From Oscheius dolichura (lineage: Eukaryota; Nematoda; Chromadorea; Rhabditida; Rhabditidae), in NCBI GenBank assembly GCA_932521035.1, contig OW051492.1, positions 9,982,001 through 10,046,000 of the forward strand: a DNA stretch of 64,000 nt, written 5' to 3'. The notes under the pieces were generated by a model. That model saw nothing but the letters and a program-made list of their open reading frames with translations. It ran no database searches and was not told the origin of the DNA. This document shows, in pieces, positions 35,128 through 47,911 of this stretch (the stretch's first letter is position 1; each line of letters opens with the position of its first letter). Both the position numbers and the translations under genes were made by a program.

Positions 35128-35880
35128 ACTGCTCCCTGATCCCCGAAGTTCGATCGAAATTTTCTCTCTGAAAAGCTGTTTTTAAACTTCATTTAATCTA
35201 TTTAAATTATTAAAAAACCCGGGAAATGGCGGAAGATTTAAAAAAGTGCAAAGAGCCAAGGAGCGAACGGGCTGCTCTGCTGTGAGGGAATTACGCGACG
35301 ATGAGCCAAGAGAAAACTCTGTTCTTCAAACATTTGACAGGATTGAGGTGGGGGAGAGGGGGAAAATTGATTCCGGCGGTAAGAATAAGCCAATTTGAGC
35401 CATTTAAATTACTCTCAAAATGGGTTAAAAGCCAGAGGAGAACCACTGCAATCAGCAGAATTAATTCCCCCCCCCCTCCCACTCTCATGGCAGACGATTT
35501 CAATGAATCAAACACCTTAAAATAGCGGCGAATAGACACAAAAGCCTGATTCTTCTTCAAGTTCACAGGATTATATCTCACAAGTTGTCAGCAGAGAAAA
35601 GACATTATAGTGGTTGGGGGAAAGGGGGAATAAAGCGATTTAGACGATCACAAGATGGACAAAATCTGTAGCGGGCAACGGATTAGAGACCCCAAGTTCA
35701 TTCTTGCGTATCCCCTTTTTGAAAATTGAAGAAAATGCTGGTATTTGATAAGAACAAATGGAGTATGGAGAAAAAATCACCGAAAGGTCGTCGGAATCAA
35801 GGTGGACCATAATTTGGCCCAGAAAAGACCCCGGGCGGTTCCGTTTTTCCCCTGGCCCGTTTCCAGGCTCAGTACACGGT

Positions 35881-36005
35881 AGTCCGCTCCCCCTGCACCC
35901 GTAAAGTCTTGGCAGGAGGATCATCTTTACTCAAAACTGTTACAAAACTGTGACGACTTTATATCTTTGCCTTGCCGAGACTTTACGGGTGCAGGGGATC
36001 GGACT
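35881..36005. repeat. Family A copy
   Basis: Terminal AGTCCG and CGGACT are retained outside the cores, which differ at one position (TCTTGG). Confidence 0.8.
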
Positions 36006-36946
36006 ATCGAGGAGCGAACCGGGTGAGAGAGCTGGTGGGCTGGGTAAAACCTCGGCAGTAAAAGAGTAAAGAGTGGGTAAAACCTCGGCAGTAAAAGAGT
36101 GTGGTTAATTCAACGGCTTCTTTCAATTAGAAGAACTGTTCAATTGGAATTTTATGAATACAGGAGCACGGTATATCCTGTACCGAGCCACTTATGGCCA
36201 ATGGTCGTATCCCTCCAAGAAGTTGTGGAATTGGAGCGTCTCTTGTTCAGGACAGCTAGGTTTTTCGCCATTTTACAGAGTAGAAAAAGATCCCACCTGG
36301 CCCAGATTCCATTTCTTGAGGGTACAGTAATAGAAAAACGGTTGAGGAGTTCAGGGATGAGGATATCTTGTAGGAAACGCTATAGAGACTAAAAATGACG
36401 GCAAAATGCTTTTTTTTACTTATTTTGGCTTGTTTTAGCGTTGCAGAATAGGGAGACATCGATATGTGAGAAATATTAAAGCGCTCTTTGTCTTTCCTTG
36501 CTCTGCAATAAATCACGCCATTCCCCGGGTCAAAATAAGCCGCTGCACATAATAAACAGGGGCAATTAGAGGCGAAGAATCCCAGAAATACCAAGGACAG
36601 AGTTCTATTTCTAGAAACCAGGGGGAAGAGGAAATTTGTGTTTTGGTACAATAATATTTACCCTCCTGTCGCTGGCTAATAAGTCCACAGAGAAGTTAGA
36701 GGACAGCCCAGAAAAGCCCGGTGAACAGAGCACAGGAAGAGGAGAAGGGACAGCAGCGCCTAATCCGTGGGAATGCCACAGTTCGAGTTGGTAAGCCGCC
36801 GCTCAAACAGAAGGAGTGGGGAAGAGGACACTTTTGTCCCGCGATTTCCTGAGTCGAGAGAGCGAGAGAGAGAGACGTGCCGATTAAATGGGAAAAGCCC
36901 GCGAAATTTGAAAATTCAAAATGTATTCAAACCACACCGAGTTTGG

Positions 36947-37262
36947 GGTCAGTAAGGCGCATTTTCGGGGAAAGCGCGCCAGCCTTGCGTTTTTCTGGTG
37001 CAATAGTTTTATAGTCTTTGACATATTGTAATTAATCTATTGGGACTATTGCCCCAAAAAAGCGCAAAGCTGGCGCGCTTTCCCGAGAATGCGCCTTACT
37101 GGCACGCGCTCGGTTTCGGGCCTAGAGTCGTCCCAGTTTTTGCGTTTTTTCGGTGAAATTGCAAATTTACTAATTACAGTATGCCGAAGAAGATCTGCAC
37201 CAAAAAAGCGCAAATGACAATTTTCCTACTGAAAATGCGCCTTACTGGCCCGAATCTGGTAT
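36947..37262. repeat. Family C, two adjacent copies
   Basis: First copy 36947-37118 begins CAGTAAGGCGCATTTTCGGGG and ends AATGCGCCTTACTGGC. Second copy about 37120-37262 shares the right end. Confidence 0.75.
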
Positions 37263-38100
37263 GCCGCCCTAAAGAGGAAGAAACGGCCGGAAACAGGGGG
37301 GCGGGAACAATTGTTTATTATTTCAAGATTAAGCTGGAGCTTTTCCAGGCGACAAAAATGAACTTCCGGCTGAAAATTGGGGGCAACTCCCCCCACCCAG
37401 CTAGGAGTTTTTAATGTTTGGTTAGAGGATTTTGGAAGTGCACTTCCTGTGCCGGAGGCATTTTGAGAGGGTGTAAGCTGGGAGAATAACAGAAGGACGG
37501 GAGGGAAAAAAGTCGAGCAGGGAGCAGCGGATTAAAGACACCTTTTTATAGAAATAAGGCGTTATAAAGCACCTACGCAAAGGGAAAAAAGGGCGGAAGA
37601 GGCTGAAAATAGTCGAATAAGAGGAATAGCGGCTAGTGAACCGGGTGAAACTACGAAATAATGGTCAAACACCTATAAACAGACTAAAAATACCACAAAA
37701 ACTATCTTAAAAAAACGTCTAGAGAATTCGTTTTTATCCCTAAAAATCCCCTAAACTCTTCCTAGAGGTACAGGAGTGCCGGGAATCTCTGGAAACTGCA
37801 ATAGGCAGATTGTATCGGCCTCGTACGTCGTTGCTCCTATAAAAGAAGCTCGTCATTCAAATTAATCCATGGATAAGACCAATAAGCTGATCTGTTCAAG
37901 GCCCAGCACTCAATATGCCCCAATTTTATCATTCTAAAGGGTATAGGGCGCGACAGTAGCCTCCAAACGCTTCCCTCCGGATCCGGTACCGATTTCTGGT
38001 CGAATTTCGGCTCACGACCGGATAAATTGACCTTTCGGTAAGAACACAATGTTTTTGATAAGCTATAGTATCTCAGAAAAGGGTTGAAAAGGAACTGATA

Positions 38101-38290
38101 ATGAAAGAACAGGCAGGAACAGGGAACAAGCGACATCGATGGTTCTGGCAGCTGTGGAAACAAGAGAAAAAAAACACGAGGTATTGCAGCCAATTGGCGG
38201 TTCAGCTCGGATTGATCTGCTTTCTATTATTGCCTGTTCTTTTTCTCCTATTTTGTATTCAAAAGCTGTCGGCTGCATTGTCGGGTTCGG
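38101..38290 (+). CDS. Weak candidate: N-terminal fragment of a membrane protein
   Basis: From the ATG at 38101, a basic, Trp-containing N-terminus (KRHRWFWQLWK) precedes a strongly hydrophobic stretch of about 20 residues, the shape of a type II anchor. The frame then runs into a family A repeat, and I see no good donor. Unidentified. Confidence 0.25.
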
Positions 38291-38413
38291 TCCTGTCCCC
38301 TGCACCCGTAAAGTCTCGGCAGGAGGATCATCTTTATTCCAAACTGTTACAAAACTGTGACGCCTTTATATCTTTGTGCTGCCGAGACTTTACGGGCGCA
38401 GCGGATCGGACTT
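38291..38413. repeat. Family A copy
   Basis: Left end exact. Right end has ACGGGCGCAG instead of ACGGGTGCAG. Confidence 0.8.
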
Positions 38414-38914
38414 AGGCGGAGCTTTTCACTTATCCTCTCCTCTCTGCCTGTTTTTGGCTGTTCTGACCAGATTTTGGAGAACTTGGTACTTTTCTACCCA
38501 ACCCAATACATTACACACTAAAAAATGATAGAATATATTTATAGAATAATTGGTGTTTCTATCAAACATCAAATAATATAGACCACATCACACAGGGACA
38601 CGCGGGACAAGGAAGACGACGAAGATCTCTTTGAGACCTTCAGTATTCTATGCACAAAACAGAAAATGAATAGAAAACTGATTTGATGGCTCTGTACAGA
38701 TATGAACACGTTATTTTAGGAGAGCAAAAACAGAAAAAAACACTAGAAGGCGGGAAAACTACGAGAATTATGTGCAGGGCCCGAAGAGGAGAAAGAATAA
38801 AGCTCTAGTCATGTTAGAAGTGTTATGGACAGGGCAAGGAGCAAGAAGAAGACTTTTTTGGGTTTTTTAATTTAAAAAACCAATATCTACAGAAAAAAAT
38901 AGGAAAAACAGCAG

Positions 38915-41900
38915 CTAGGAGTGGATCCCACGGCTTCGTAGATCTCTCCCTCGGGGAGATTCGATATATTTCCTAAAAAGAGGGCATTATTAGGAAATTT
39001 TTAACTTTAATATGGTTTTACTGACAGTTTTTTATATGCTAAATGTAAATATATGCTCGGAAAAAAAAATCTCCCATTTCAGTGGGTTGCGCGGCTATTT
39101 TCCTGAAAAACGGCCTTTCGTGGCGGATTTTTCAAATAGTCGAACGTTTCGTGGGTTAATACAGTATCTAAAACCCTTTTGAGAGTCTGCTCATGTTTTT
39201 CTCATGCTAAAAATTCAAGAAAATGTGTAAAATCCCTCAGTTCCAGCAATTTGGCGCCCTATTCTTCAAAAGGAAGCGTTTTGGTCTTCCTTTTTCAAAT
39301 TTCAGCCGTTTCGCGGGGGTTTATCCAAATTTCTACCTTTTTAACTAAATTGCAATGTAACTGAGCGTACCTCCTATATTTCGCGATCATATCTCTCCTC
39401 CTTCGGGCGAATTCCTTATTTGGATGGTCTTCTTCCTGGTAACCCACGTCATAGTCCGCCTGCGGCGCTTCTTCCTCTTCTCCGCCGGCTAGTTGTTCTT
39501 CATTTCCAACCCAGGATTCATCGTCACTCTAAAAATAAGAAAAAGGTCTTGAAAAGAAGGAAAAAGTACCTCTTCTTCTTGCATTCCAACGAAACCGACC
39601 CGCCCCTCGAGGATATTCTCAATTGTCGCTTGGGTCGAACCACTGATCCTCAAATCTTCAATGATCACATCCAGGGATAGTTGAGGGAACATTTCTCGGA
39701 CCTGGACGATATTTTAAAAAGAAACGAGGTACTGTACCTGTTGAGCCATTCCCTGAAGTTGACTGTCATCGTGAGGGGCAACGTGGCGCCTAAGAAGCGG
39801 GCCAAAGACTCCGTTTCCCGTCGAGACCTCAATGGCAAATTGGGGAAGACGGAAGAAGCCGAATCTGAAAGGAAATTACTGTATTTTGCGGCAAAAAATC
39901 CATTTTTGACTCGATTTTCCTCTACAGCACCACAGAATGCGTTTTTCCCGGGAAAAATTTCAAATTCCTGGAATTTTTGAAGGAGAAAAAGTCTTGTCGG
40001 GGTTGCGCGAACGCAGCCCCTCACGCAAAAATTTAGCTGTAGGCGAATCTCAACTCGAGACTGCCTCACGGGTCAGCCGTCCCCAAAAGTGCAATGGGAC
40101 AGCCTCGCCATGGAGCCGGCGTCTTCCTGATCACGTCAGATCTCCCAGCCAGGTAAGTTTATTGGTGGAGGAGTGGAGGAGGGGTCGGGCGCGATGGCTG
40201 CCGATGTTTTACGGGTGCGGGGGACGGACGCGCGTCTCTAATTAGGGAGAGGAACGGAGGAAGCGAGCTGGGGCGAGGAAGCGGGCTAAAAAGACTCCTG
40301 GTCGGTTTTATTCTCTTTTTTAATTTTTTGGATATACTTTTGTCTTATAAAGCTCATTTTAATGTCCTAATGGTACCGGGCAGTCATTTTAACCCCTACA
40401 ATAAGAAAATTTGGACGAAATCCTCGAAGAAGAGGACCGGGACGCGGCTGGAGCCTACAAACGGCTATTTTCATGATTTTTTTGCTTATTTTCGAATAAT
40501 TTTCGACGTTTTACACTTCAGTTTAATGTTTTACAGACCCTGGTTCGATATTTTTATGGTTTCAAGTAGAAAACTCGGTGTAAAATGCTCTCAAAAGTCG
40601 AAAAATGACGAAGAACCCCTTATTTCTCGTATTTTCCAGCAAACGGCTCCAATTTCCCCCATTGCTTTTGTTTATTCTTCCCGTTATTTTTCTCACTTAC
40701 CCTCCTCCGATCCTAACAGTCGTCGTGTTGTTGCTCGCCAGCTGTTGTGCTGCTGTCGGTTGTTGTGGTGAGGCAATAACTCGCCGGCAAGTGGGACAGG
40801 ACGCGTCCTGTGCCAGCCACCACATCAGGCACCATTCATGGAACTGATGGCCACAGGGAAGTTTACGCGACTGACCGAGACCTTCCCAACAGACTGGAAA
40901 ATAATTTTATAATAAAAAATCTAGAAAATAGGACTAACCGATGCAGAGATCCCCTTCTTCTGCCTTCTCTGCTGGGTAGGTCGACAGGATATGTTTGAAG
41001 ATCTGATTGTGCTTCCAGTGACGAGCCAAGGTGCTGATTATGTTACTAAAAATGGGAAAATCTTCTTTAAAATGGAGTGGAAAAGGCGGGAAATCGGAAA
41101 ATGGGGGCAAATATCCCGATGGAAGATTTTGAGCCCGCGGTTTTGAATGTTTCCCTGTCGCGGGCTTCGAAAACTTTTCTTTTCGGATTTTTATCGGGTA
41201 TTATCTGCCATTTCTGACTGTTTTCCAATCTCTGGAATTGCTTTTTACCCTAGGTCAGTGAAATTTCCGTTACAAAAGTTACTTCCGCCAGGTAATTAGA
41301 TCCCTTTAGGCGCCGGAACGCCCGCACCCGTAGAGAGAGGGAGTCTCGGGGGGTTGGAGGAATTTTTGGCGCATTTTTCTCATGCAAAACATAATTCTCA
41401 ATATTGTTCTATGTAATAAATCAAGGGCTACCTAGTACTGTGCTCAAAACAGAGAAATTCTAGCTGGGAGCCGAGTAAATGGGAATTTTCCCCGGGTTTA
41501 CCCCTATTCTGCTGCAAATCGACTTAAAATCATGGTTTATTAGATTCACAGCCGGGTTTTCTTATTTCTGAGCCGGTCAGATGAATGACGAGAAGAGTTG
41601 GTATGGTAAAAGCAGCAATATGGTCAAAAAAAATCAGTTGAAAACACTTCAATAGAACAATTTGCTCAATTAGCCCGCGGCACGCCCGCATCTCGGCAGC
41701 TGGATGCTATGATTAGCGCGCGCTTACAGTATCTGGGGAATATCGCTCAAAATCCCCGCTGGTCCCTTTTTTTAGCACTAAATGAATTTTGGAACGGTGT
41801 CCCCGCCTTATCTGCCATCCCCACTACAGTTTACCGCCTATTATTTACCTGTAAGACGCCTTCATGTGATAAAGGAAGAACATACAGGTCACATTGAATC

Positions 41901-44900
41901 CAATTGGCGAGTAAATCATCAAATGGATCTGAAAATTCGCTGTCTGGCTCATTTTTTGGGTAAAAACTTACAAAATTGGGCATTTGGATGGCTTCGACGA
42001 TCAGATTAACGACAAGATCCAGCCAGTAGTTAAAATGGCGGACTGTATCGGGAGACGAGGAAAAACGCTCCGAAGCGGACATACACCGGAGGAGACCGTG
42101 CATAGCTCGGACTAGAGAGACAATACTCTGAAAAATTGTCATTTTATAAGAGGAAATGAGTAACTGTGGCTATTTTTATCAAGAAAACGAAAAAAAATAC
42201 AGTATCCCCGCACCAAGCGTCCTAATTCTAAAAGCGTGCGCTGTAATCGCGCCCCAATCAAACATTCGCCCAAATTTCATTTTTCCCAATTTTTTATGTT
42301 TTTTTTTTCTATTTTTCTTTCTTTACAGTAATCTCCATGCTGTAAAGATCATAAAAATTAAGAAAAAAATTACTAAAAATGGAAAAAATAGCGATTTGGA
42401 GAGATTTTAGAATGGAGCAAGGTTACGGCTTGCGCTTTTGGTTTCTCTTGAAGGATTACGGTATTTTAAAGGTCTCTAAACTCACATCTACCAATAAAAA
42501 TAGGAAATGGCTCGTCGAGAGAAGAGTATGGTATTTGATCAGGAGGTAAAAAGTCACAACGCTGATGACAAACAGGCTGAAGCACATCCAAGAAATTCGT
42601 CCTCCTGTGACCCCCGAAGCTGGGGCGATCTGGAATTTCTGGTTCTTTTTCGCGTTAGGACCCAAACTCACGTATCGGAATCGTTGATACGCGACTTGAT
42701 GAAGGATGGTCATGAAGCCGGTATAACCGAACCAAATAAGCCATGTTAGGACGAGGTAGCCTTGATTGGCACTGGCCACGGCCGTGAGGAAGACGGTGGA
42801 GAAGAGAAGGAAAGAGAAGAAACAATTCCGGACGGTGGCTTCTTCTTGGCGGGTTAGCTCCCAACAGAAGAAATGAATCAAGATCTTCGCTAGGAGAGCT
42901 AGCCCCGCGAAGTAGGTATTCATCGCCACCTAGAAAATACTTGTTTCATCTTAAAAAGTAAAAATAAAATAATTAGCCCTAGAGCACAAATTTTACCGAC
43001 TCTGGGTGAAATTTTGACCCTGGAGGAGCTTTTCAGCTGCGCCCGCATCCGTAACATCTCGGCAGCCCGAGGGAAAGTAATTCTGGAGCGCCAAACTAAC
43101 AGATCCGACAGTTGCCGAGATTTTACGGGTGCAGGCGCCCGTTAAAAATTCAGCTATTCACCAATACCCCGTCGCTGTTTATCTGTCGCTTACCAGCATG
43201 GTCATCCTGTTGAATAATTGTGACTCATTTGTTAAAAAACGAGGAAAATCTCTTGAAAAACTCACCCATATTAGTGGCTGATTCGTATAGACATAATAAC
43301 ATGTCTGTATGATAATATTCGATGATAATCGATCGACTGATGGCTTTTCCATATCGCCAAACCATATCGATGAGCTATTTGATATTTCATCTTTTAATTG
43401 TAGTCGTAACTGAAAATTTTATATGAAAAATAATATAAATGAATATAAAATAATTTCGAATAATACATTTTAAAGGAACTGTCAGGGACCTAAAACAACT
43501 TGGGCTTAAAAAATGCGCCTTTTTCTCCTGATCACGATGGTATATTTATGTTTGCATATGGACGCCTGTATCACGAGAAAAACAACCATTTATGATCAAA
43601 ATCTGGTTGAAAAAACAAAAAGTGATCATGATCGTTGCAAGACTCTTTCGCTTTTCCACCCAGCGTGCGGTCGTCTTTCATTCTTCTCCCTCCAAAGCGA
43701 TAAATTGCGGTTGGCTGCGGTTGGTTGCTACTACTATGGGTACAGCTACCAAAAAGTCGCCAACGAAGAAGACGCCCCCAAATTCGCCTTCATGTGCTGA
43801 CGAGGCCGATCTCAAGACGCCGCATGCTTGAAGCTATGCGGCAAATGAAAGACTTTTGTCTGGATACAATGAAGCAAATGAAAGCTATTGTCGAAGATTT
43901 TCGGAAACAAAACGAAATAGCTCTACAGCGGATGTCAGAAATGGTAAACGAAGTGCGTCAGATTCAGGGAACTCAGCAGCAAAACAACTCCTATGCTCAA
44001 GTTGTTAGAACAGTTGGACCAACGCCAGCTCCGGAACTAGTTGCCCTTCAAGGAATCAAACAATTTGAAAAGTATCAACAGCAAGAAAAGGAGAAGCACA
44101 TTGTACTCATTGGATGTGCAGAAACAAACGGCGATGATGAGGAACTCAAGATATCAGATCAAATTATCAGATTTGCGTCACAAATACACTGTTAAACGAC
44201 TCATCCTAGTGATCTCAATTGCCTAGTAATTACGAAATCTTCAAATATAATTTTTGAGGCTTTAACGATAATAATTAAAAACAAAAAACAAGACGATATA
44301 ATGATAACAGCATTATATAGACCTCCAGGATATTGTAATCAATTCCCTAACAAATTTCCCCCTTCGGGTTCTTTTTCCTCCTCGCCTCTGCCCCCAAACA
44401 GAAGAAAAATAAAAATGTATGTATATCTATGTATGTATAAATGGCTGTCCGAATGATTTATTTCCCCCGTGTGACTGACTCCAGTAAAAATGTGCTGATC
44501 AAAAGGTAATCTCATCATTGAAAGGTCGTTTGTACACGTAGTAATAAAATTTAGTCTTTTGGTTTTACTTTGACTTTCAGTTTTACGGTTCAAGTTGACC
44601 TTTAGCGAAGCGGAGAACGTGATTCGAGTTCTTTGAACAGTTCCTATTGGTAGAATTCACATATCAACTCGTTTCTCACGTGGTGTCCGAAAAATAATAG
44701 GTCATCAATCCGTGGTAAGCTGTGATCGAAAGTTTATCCTCACTAATCCATTTGATCTTTCGGTGATTTTTCCAATTTCTATAGACAAAATACAGATTTC
44801 GAGCTATTCAGATGTATAAAAATGTGAAAAACTTCATAAATTTATTGCTTTCGAAGTAGAATGCTGATTTTTAGCTGCTGAAAACATAAAAATGTGAAAA

Positions 44901-45542
44901 ATTTCATACAACATTGACTTTTTGCTAGCCAAGCCATTTTTCACCAATTGTAATGTTTCCAAATGTGAAAAGCTTCATATATTTGCTGTTTTCAGTGTAA
45001 AGAATAGATTTTCAGCTATAGAAACTTGTAAAAATGTAAAAACGTCAAAATGTGTTGATGCTTTGCTAACCAAGCGGAATTTCAGCAATTACTATACTTC
45101 AAAATGTAAAAATCTTCATAAATTGAATGTTCTTGGTTAGAATTTATATGAGCAATTGTCTAAAAACAATCTTTCGCCTTCTGCATGAATTGTCAAAACA
45201 CGCACGGCTATTTTCACTCCACCAGACATAGTCAACCCGGATTCAAAGAACGTTTTCTATTTTTGGTTTGTCAAAACATCTCACACACTATAATACACTG
45301 ATTCATAGTGGAGGAATTCCCCCCGCTGATTTTATGACGAATCAAGGTCAATTAGCCTGTTGAAAAATTGAAAAAAACGAAAAGTAGTAATGAATCACCT
45401 CTGGCGTCTGTGTGACTGTATTTATCACACTGGCTGAAGCTACCACTGCCATCAATATACTCCCAGCAATGTAGGTATCCAGGGAGGGAAATGGCGATCG
45501 GGATAACATTCCCACTAGCCAATTCCTTCTTTCTCGTTCCAT
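38915..45542 (-). CDS. hrdl-1: ER-membrane RING E3 ubiquitin ligase, AMFR/gp78 type
   Basis: Ubiquitinates ER proteins for degradation (ERAD). Exons: 45542-45399, 43409-43266, 42929-42672, 42629-42486, 42127-41972, 41928-41849, 41045-40939, 40893-40701, 39864-39738, 39701-39570, 39528-39371, 38972-38915; lengths sum to 567 codons, 566 residues. The N-terminus FPSLDTYIAGS parallels the gp78 start. Several TM segments follow. The RING-H2 finger spans exons 7-8: C-I-V-C, then LPCGHQFHEWC and CPTC. A CUE ubiquitin-binding domain (MFPQLSLDVIIEDL, ILEGR) follows, then an acidic stretch and a basic C-terminus (ARRRRDMIAKYRR) that may correspond to the VCP-binding tail. The symbol follows the C. elegans orthologue, recalled as a near neighbour of cox-5B, which is also found here. 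The first intron is 2 kb. Confidence 0.92.
39997..40160 (-). ncRNA. U1 snRNA: U1 snRNA gene, nested in an hrdl-1 intron
   Basis: 164 nt, base-for-base the same as the copy at 57112-57275. It begins AAACTTACCTGGCTGGG, the 5' splice-site pairing end. Stem-loop I has GATCAGGAAG (U1-70K loop), stem-loop II has CATTGCACTTT (U1A loop), an Sm site AATTTTTGCG follows, and the last hairpin is GCTGCG-TTCG-CGCAAC. It lies in the intron between exons 8 and 9 of hrdl-1, in the same orientation as the host. A PSE-like motif sits 38 bp upstream. Confidence 0.93.
40198..40217 (-). promoter_or_regulatory. PSE-like motif of the nested U1 gene
   Basis: Reads CACCCGTAAAACATCGGCAG towards the gene, at -57 to -38 from the RNA start, the usual place of a snRNA proximal sequence element. 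It differs at two positions from the motif of the other U1 gene. Confidence 0.55.
42231..42437. repeat. Family B copy in hrdl-1
   Basis: Left GCGTGCGCTGTAATCGCGCC, right GGAGCAAGGTTACGGCTTGCGC. It lies in the intron after exon 4. Confidence 0.7.
43037..43140. repeat. Family A-related short element in hrdl-1 intron 2
   Basis: Opposed cores CGCATCCGTAACATCTCGGC and GCCGAGATTTTACGGGTGC with outer GCGCCCG / CGGGCGC-like bases, about 105 bp in total, and no family A centre. Confidence 0.65.
43467..43497. repeat. Solitary family D terminus
   Basis: TTTTAAAGGAACTGTCAGGGACC is present without an inverted partner nearby, so it is probably a remnant. Confidence 0.55.
43735..44365 (+). mobile_element. 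Decayed non-LTR retrotransposon (LINE) fragment
   Basis: Starts with a Lys/Ser/Pro-rich reading (ATKKSPTKK), passes through a frameshift into a coiled coil (about 43830-43980), then SYAQVV and KHIVLIG, the order seen in the first ORF of CR1-like LINEs. After a stop near 44193 a separate frame gives ITALYRPPG, a motif of the apurinic-type endonuclease domain. No reverse transcriptase follows. Frameshifts and an apparent internal deletion show it is dead. It lies antisense in hrdl-1 intron 1. Family placement is from motifs only. Confidence 0.65.
44800..45150. repeat. Degenerate tandem repeat in hrdl-1 intron 1
   Basis: Four to five copies of a 65-80 bp unit centred on AAAATGTGAAAAACTTCATA, alternating with TTTTGCTAGCCAAGC-like and GATTTTCAGCT-like blocks. 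Confidence 0.65.
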
Positions 45543-47040
45543 ACTTTCTGTAAGTGGGCGTATTTTAGCTGTTTTTTGTGGGTAGAGAAGAGTAGAAAAA
45601 AAATAAAAGGGGCATTAGGAAGTAGAAATAATGAAGAGAAAAATAAAATTAGAAGAAGAAAATAATGAAACCATGTTGCAGCGTCCGTCTGGCTATTATT
45701 CCTTTTCTTCTTCGTCTTCTTGCACTTTTCATTACCGATTTACTTGCAGGTTCTCCCTCTTTTCATCTTTGATATTCTCGGCAAAATATATACGTTTTGT
45801 ACGACAAGTATAGCTGCACTCTAAGAGGAAAGAAAGGAACAAGACAGGAGAAAACAACGAGACGTATGGGAAATATAACAGCAAGAAAAAAATTAAAAAT
45901 TATAACAAATAGAATAACAACTTGATTATTGGCTTTTTTCTCCTCCTCATTGCATTAGATGCAGAAAATGAAATCACTTCCTTCTGGGAATTGATGTTAT
46001 CAGAGATATTAGAGGAGATAAGCATGTTATTTGAGCAAATGAGCAGAAAAAAGGAGGGAGTCTAGCTGAGACGAAGCAATGTTCATGCACTTATGGCTAA
46101 TTCTACGGATTGGAGAAGTTCTAACGAAGCCTGCCGGAAAGAAATCAATGAGATCTAATAAAGGGCGCTAATTTCTTCAAGAATAAGAGAAAATTACAAC
46201 AAGAGAGCATAAATCAGCAGCATTTTGTTACAACAAACGGTGAATTTCGGTTTCCAGACGGGCAGAAGTTCAATTAGAGACGAATAAAAAGTGACGGCGT
46301 TCTCTGCCTATTTGCTAAGGTTTCCTTGCATCCTTTTGTATACTTTCTACTGTTGCTTCTTTCTAAAAAATTGGAAAAATGCCTAGACACGTAAATTATT
46401 TAAAAATATCAAAGATTATGCAAACTATGGTCACTTGCAGTATTGCAATCGATTTGGATCAGTTCAATGCCTAAAAACAGTTGAACAAATAACAGAAATG
46501 AATGAAACTTGGAGGCAAATATTATTCGGACAAGAGGAGGAAAGGAGAGAGACGTCAGGATGAAAATTAGGGTACACAAAGAGTGATCCTGCGACTGGCC
46601 GACCCGTCCATCCGTCAGGCAGCCAGTCACATTTCATTCACGAGGTCAAAACTCAGTCAATCACACACAGAAAAGGAAAGGAGAAATCTAGTTATATTGT
46701 GACAATTCAAAAACGGATTTTTTGATCTTGTTGTACTTATGGGGAACCGGTTTAGTGACCTGAAATACTCGGAAGAGGCAGACACATTTCATGGATGACT
46801 ACTATTGATTTTTGCTACTAGGCACCGGGAAGACATGAGTGTTTTTCACTGGTAAAACCGCTGGAAAGAGATGCATTTAGCCTACTTTTCCTAGAGTAAG
46901 GACCAATCTGTTACGTTCTCTCCCTAATTGATGACGCACTCCCGTCCGCGGTCATCTCTCAAATTAGCTAAACGTCACCCAAAGTAGCTAAGTTAGGGAA
47001 AGGGGGCGTTTTGCACCGGAAATGGTTGAAACCGCGACCT
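45543..47040. other. Intergenic, AT-rich
   Basis: No gene or repeat element could be supported. Expected to contain the hrdl-1 promoter. The usual family A-C repeats are absent. Confidence 0.5.
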
Positions 47041-47770
47041 TTATTTCCTTTGAAAAAAGAAATAAACTAAATAAATCGGAAAATAATGAAAGTACAAGGA
47101 AAAGGACAAGCAAAAGAAGTTATTTTCGATGGGATAATAATCTGTGATGTTCGTAGGTTCGATAATAAGTTTCTCATTAGGCCTAATTGCAAAAACATTG
47201 TCTAGTATGGCTGTTTCGTAAGAACGACGATCGCTAGACACGCGCAACTGTAAATGTGGTAAATTGACAGATCAAAAATGAACGATTGATAATAAATATA
47301 ATTGAATTGTGGAAAAACTAGTAGTTGGTGGATAATAAAACTAGGCCTGTATTTGAGTCTGTTCCTTGTCTATAAAACATCACGAGCGGAAACAATTCGG
47401 TAAAAGTAATGATCTAGGCTTATTTAATTTAAAAAATGATAATTCTATTCTCAATAAAAGATCAAACCTCTAGGCATTACTGCATGGCCATTGTCTCTGA
47501 GAACAGGAAGAGAGCGAGACGATGGCACGTGGCTTAGAAGAAAAATTAATCGATACATTTTATATGCATAGAAAAAATATTCACCTGCTGCCTTCGTGTG
47601 ATAATATTTTGAATATCACAAGGAACGGCTGTGATAGGCTGAGGTAAAAGAGCGGAAAACACATGCGCCAAGGAAAGACACACCGAAGAATGATAACGGG
47701 TTTGTTGTGTTATAGCTGCTGTCGCTCTTTCGTGTAACACAACAAGGTCAGAACCAGGTAGAGTTGACAT
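47041..47770 (-). CDS. Small two-exon gene of unknown function
   Basis: Exons 47770-47585 and 47247-47041 join in phase 0 (donor GTGAAT, acceptor TTTACAG) to give 130 residues. The first 100 look coding (begins MSTLPGSDLVVLHERATAA; second exon begins LRVSSDRRSYETAIL). The last 25 are very hydrophobic and Phe/Tyr-rich, which could be a C-terminal anchor or a misread pyrimidine tract. The stop overlaps an AATAAA. It lies between hrdl-1 and cox-5B on the same strand. I do not recognise it. Confidence 0.5.
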
Positions 47771-47911
47771 TGAGATGGCGCGAAGAAGATGGAAAAAATA
47801 ACTGGTTACGCTTGTGAGAGTTGAACAGTTTCTAGAGCGTTTCTAAAGAAAAAGAATTTATAATAATACACAAACATCTCATTTATTTTTACTAGGGACT
47901 TCTCTACAAAG

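Larger units (their letters stand above)
35168..38914. other. Intergenic, repeats and no firm gene
   Basis: Holds family A (two copies), family C (two copies), a 30-bp tandem duplication at 36039-36098 containing GGGTAAAACCTCGGCAG, and one weak candidate ORF (38101). Expected to include the promoter of the aminopeptidase and the 3' flank of the E3 ligase. Confidence 0.55.

Noticed and set aside
36039..36098. CRISPR-like direct repeats
   Set aside because: Only two adjacent 30-bp units with no spacers; a simple tandem duplication of a family A core.
40200..40245. Exon-like end at AGCCAG|GTAAGT in the hrdl-1 intron on the + strand
   Set aside because: It is the reverse complement of the U1 5' end AAACTTACCTGGCT, so the perfect donor-like sequence is the U1 pairing region, not a splice site.
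43186..43260. Extra hrdl-1 exon reading NESQLFNRMTML
   Set aside because: It seemed to join in phase to the next exon, but the preceding exon ends in phase 0 with GTGAGT and joins directly to VAMNTYF, which aligns with gp78 without it.
43513..43800. 95-residue frame with an apparent signal peptide and several cysteines
   Set aside because: It overlaps the start of the LINE fragment, whose own frame reads ATKKSPTKK here. There is no intron, promoter or relative, so the secretory look is probably chance.
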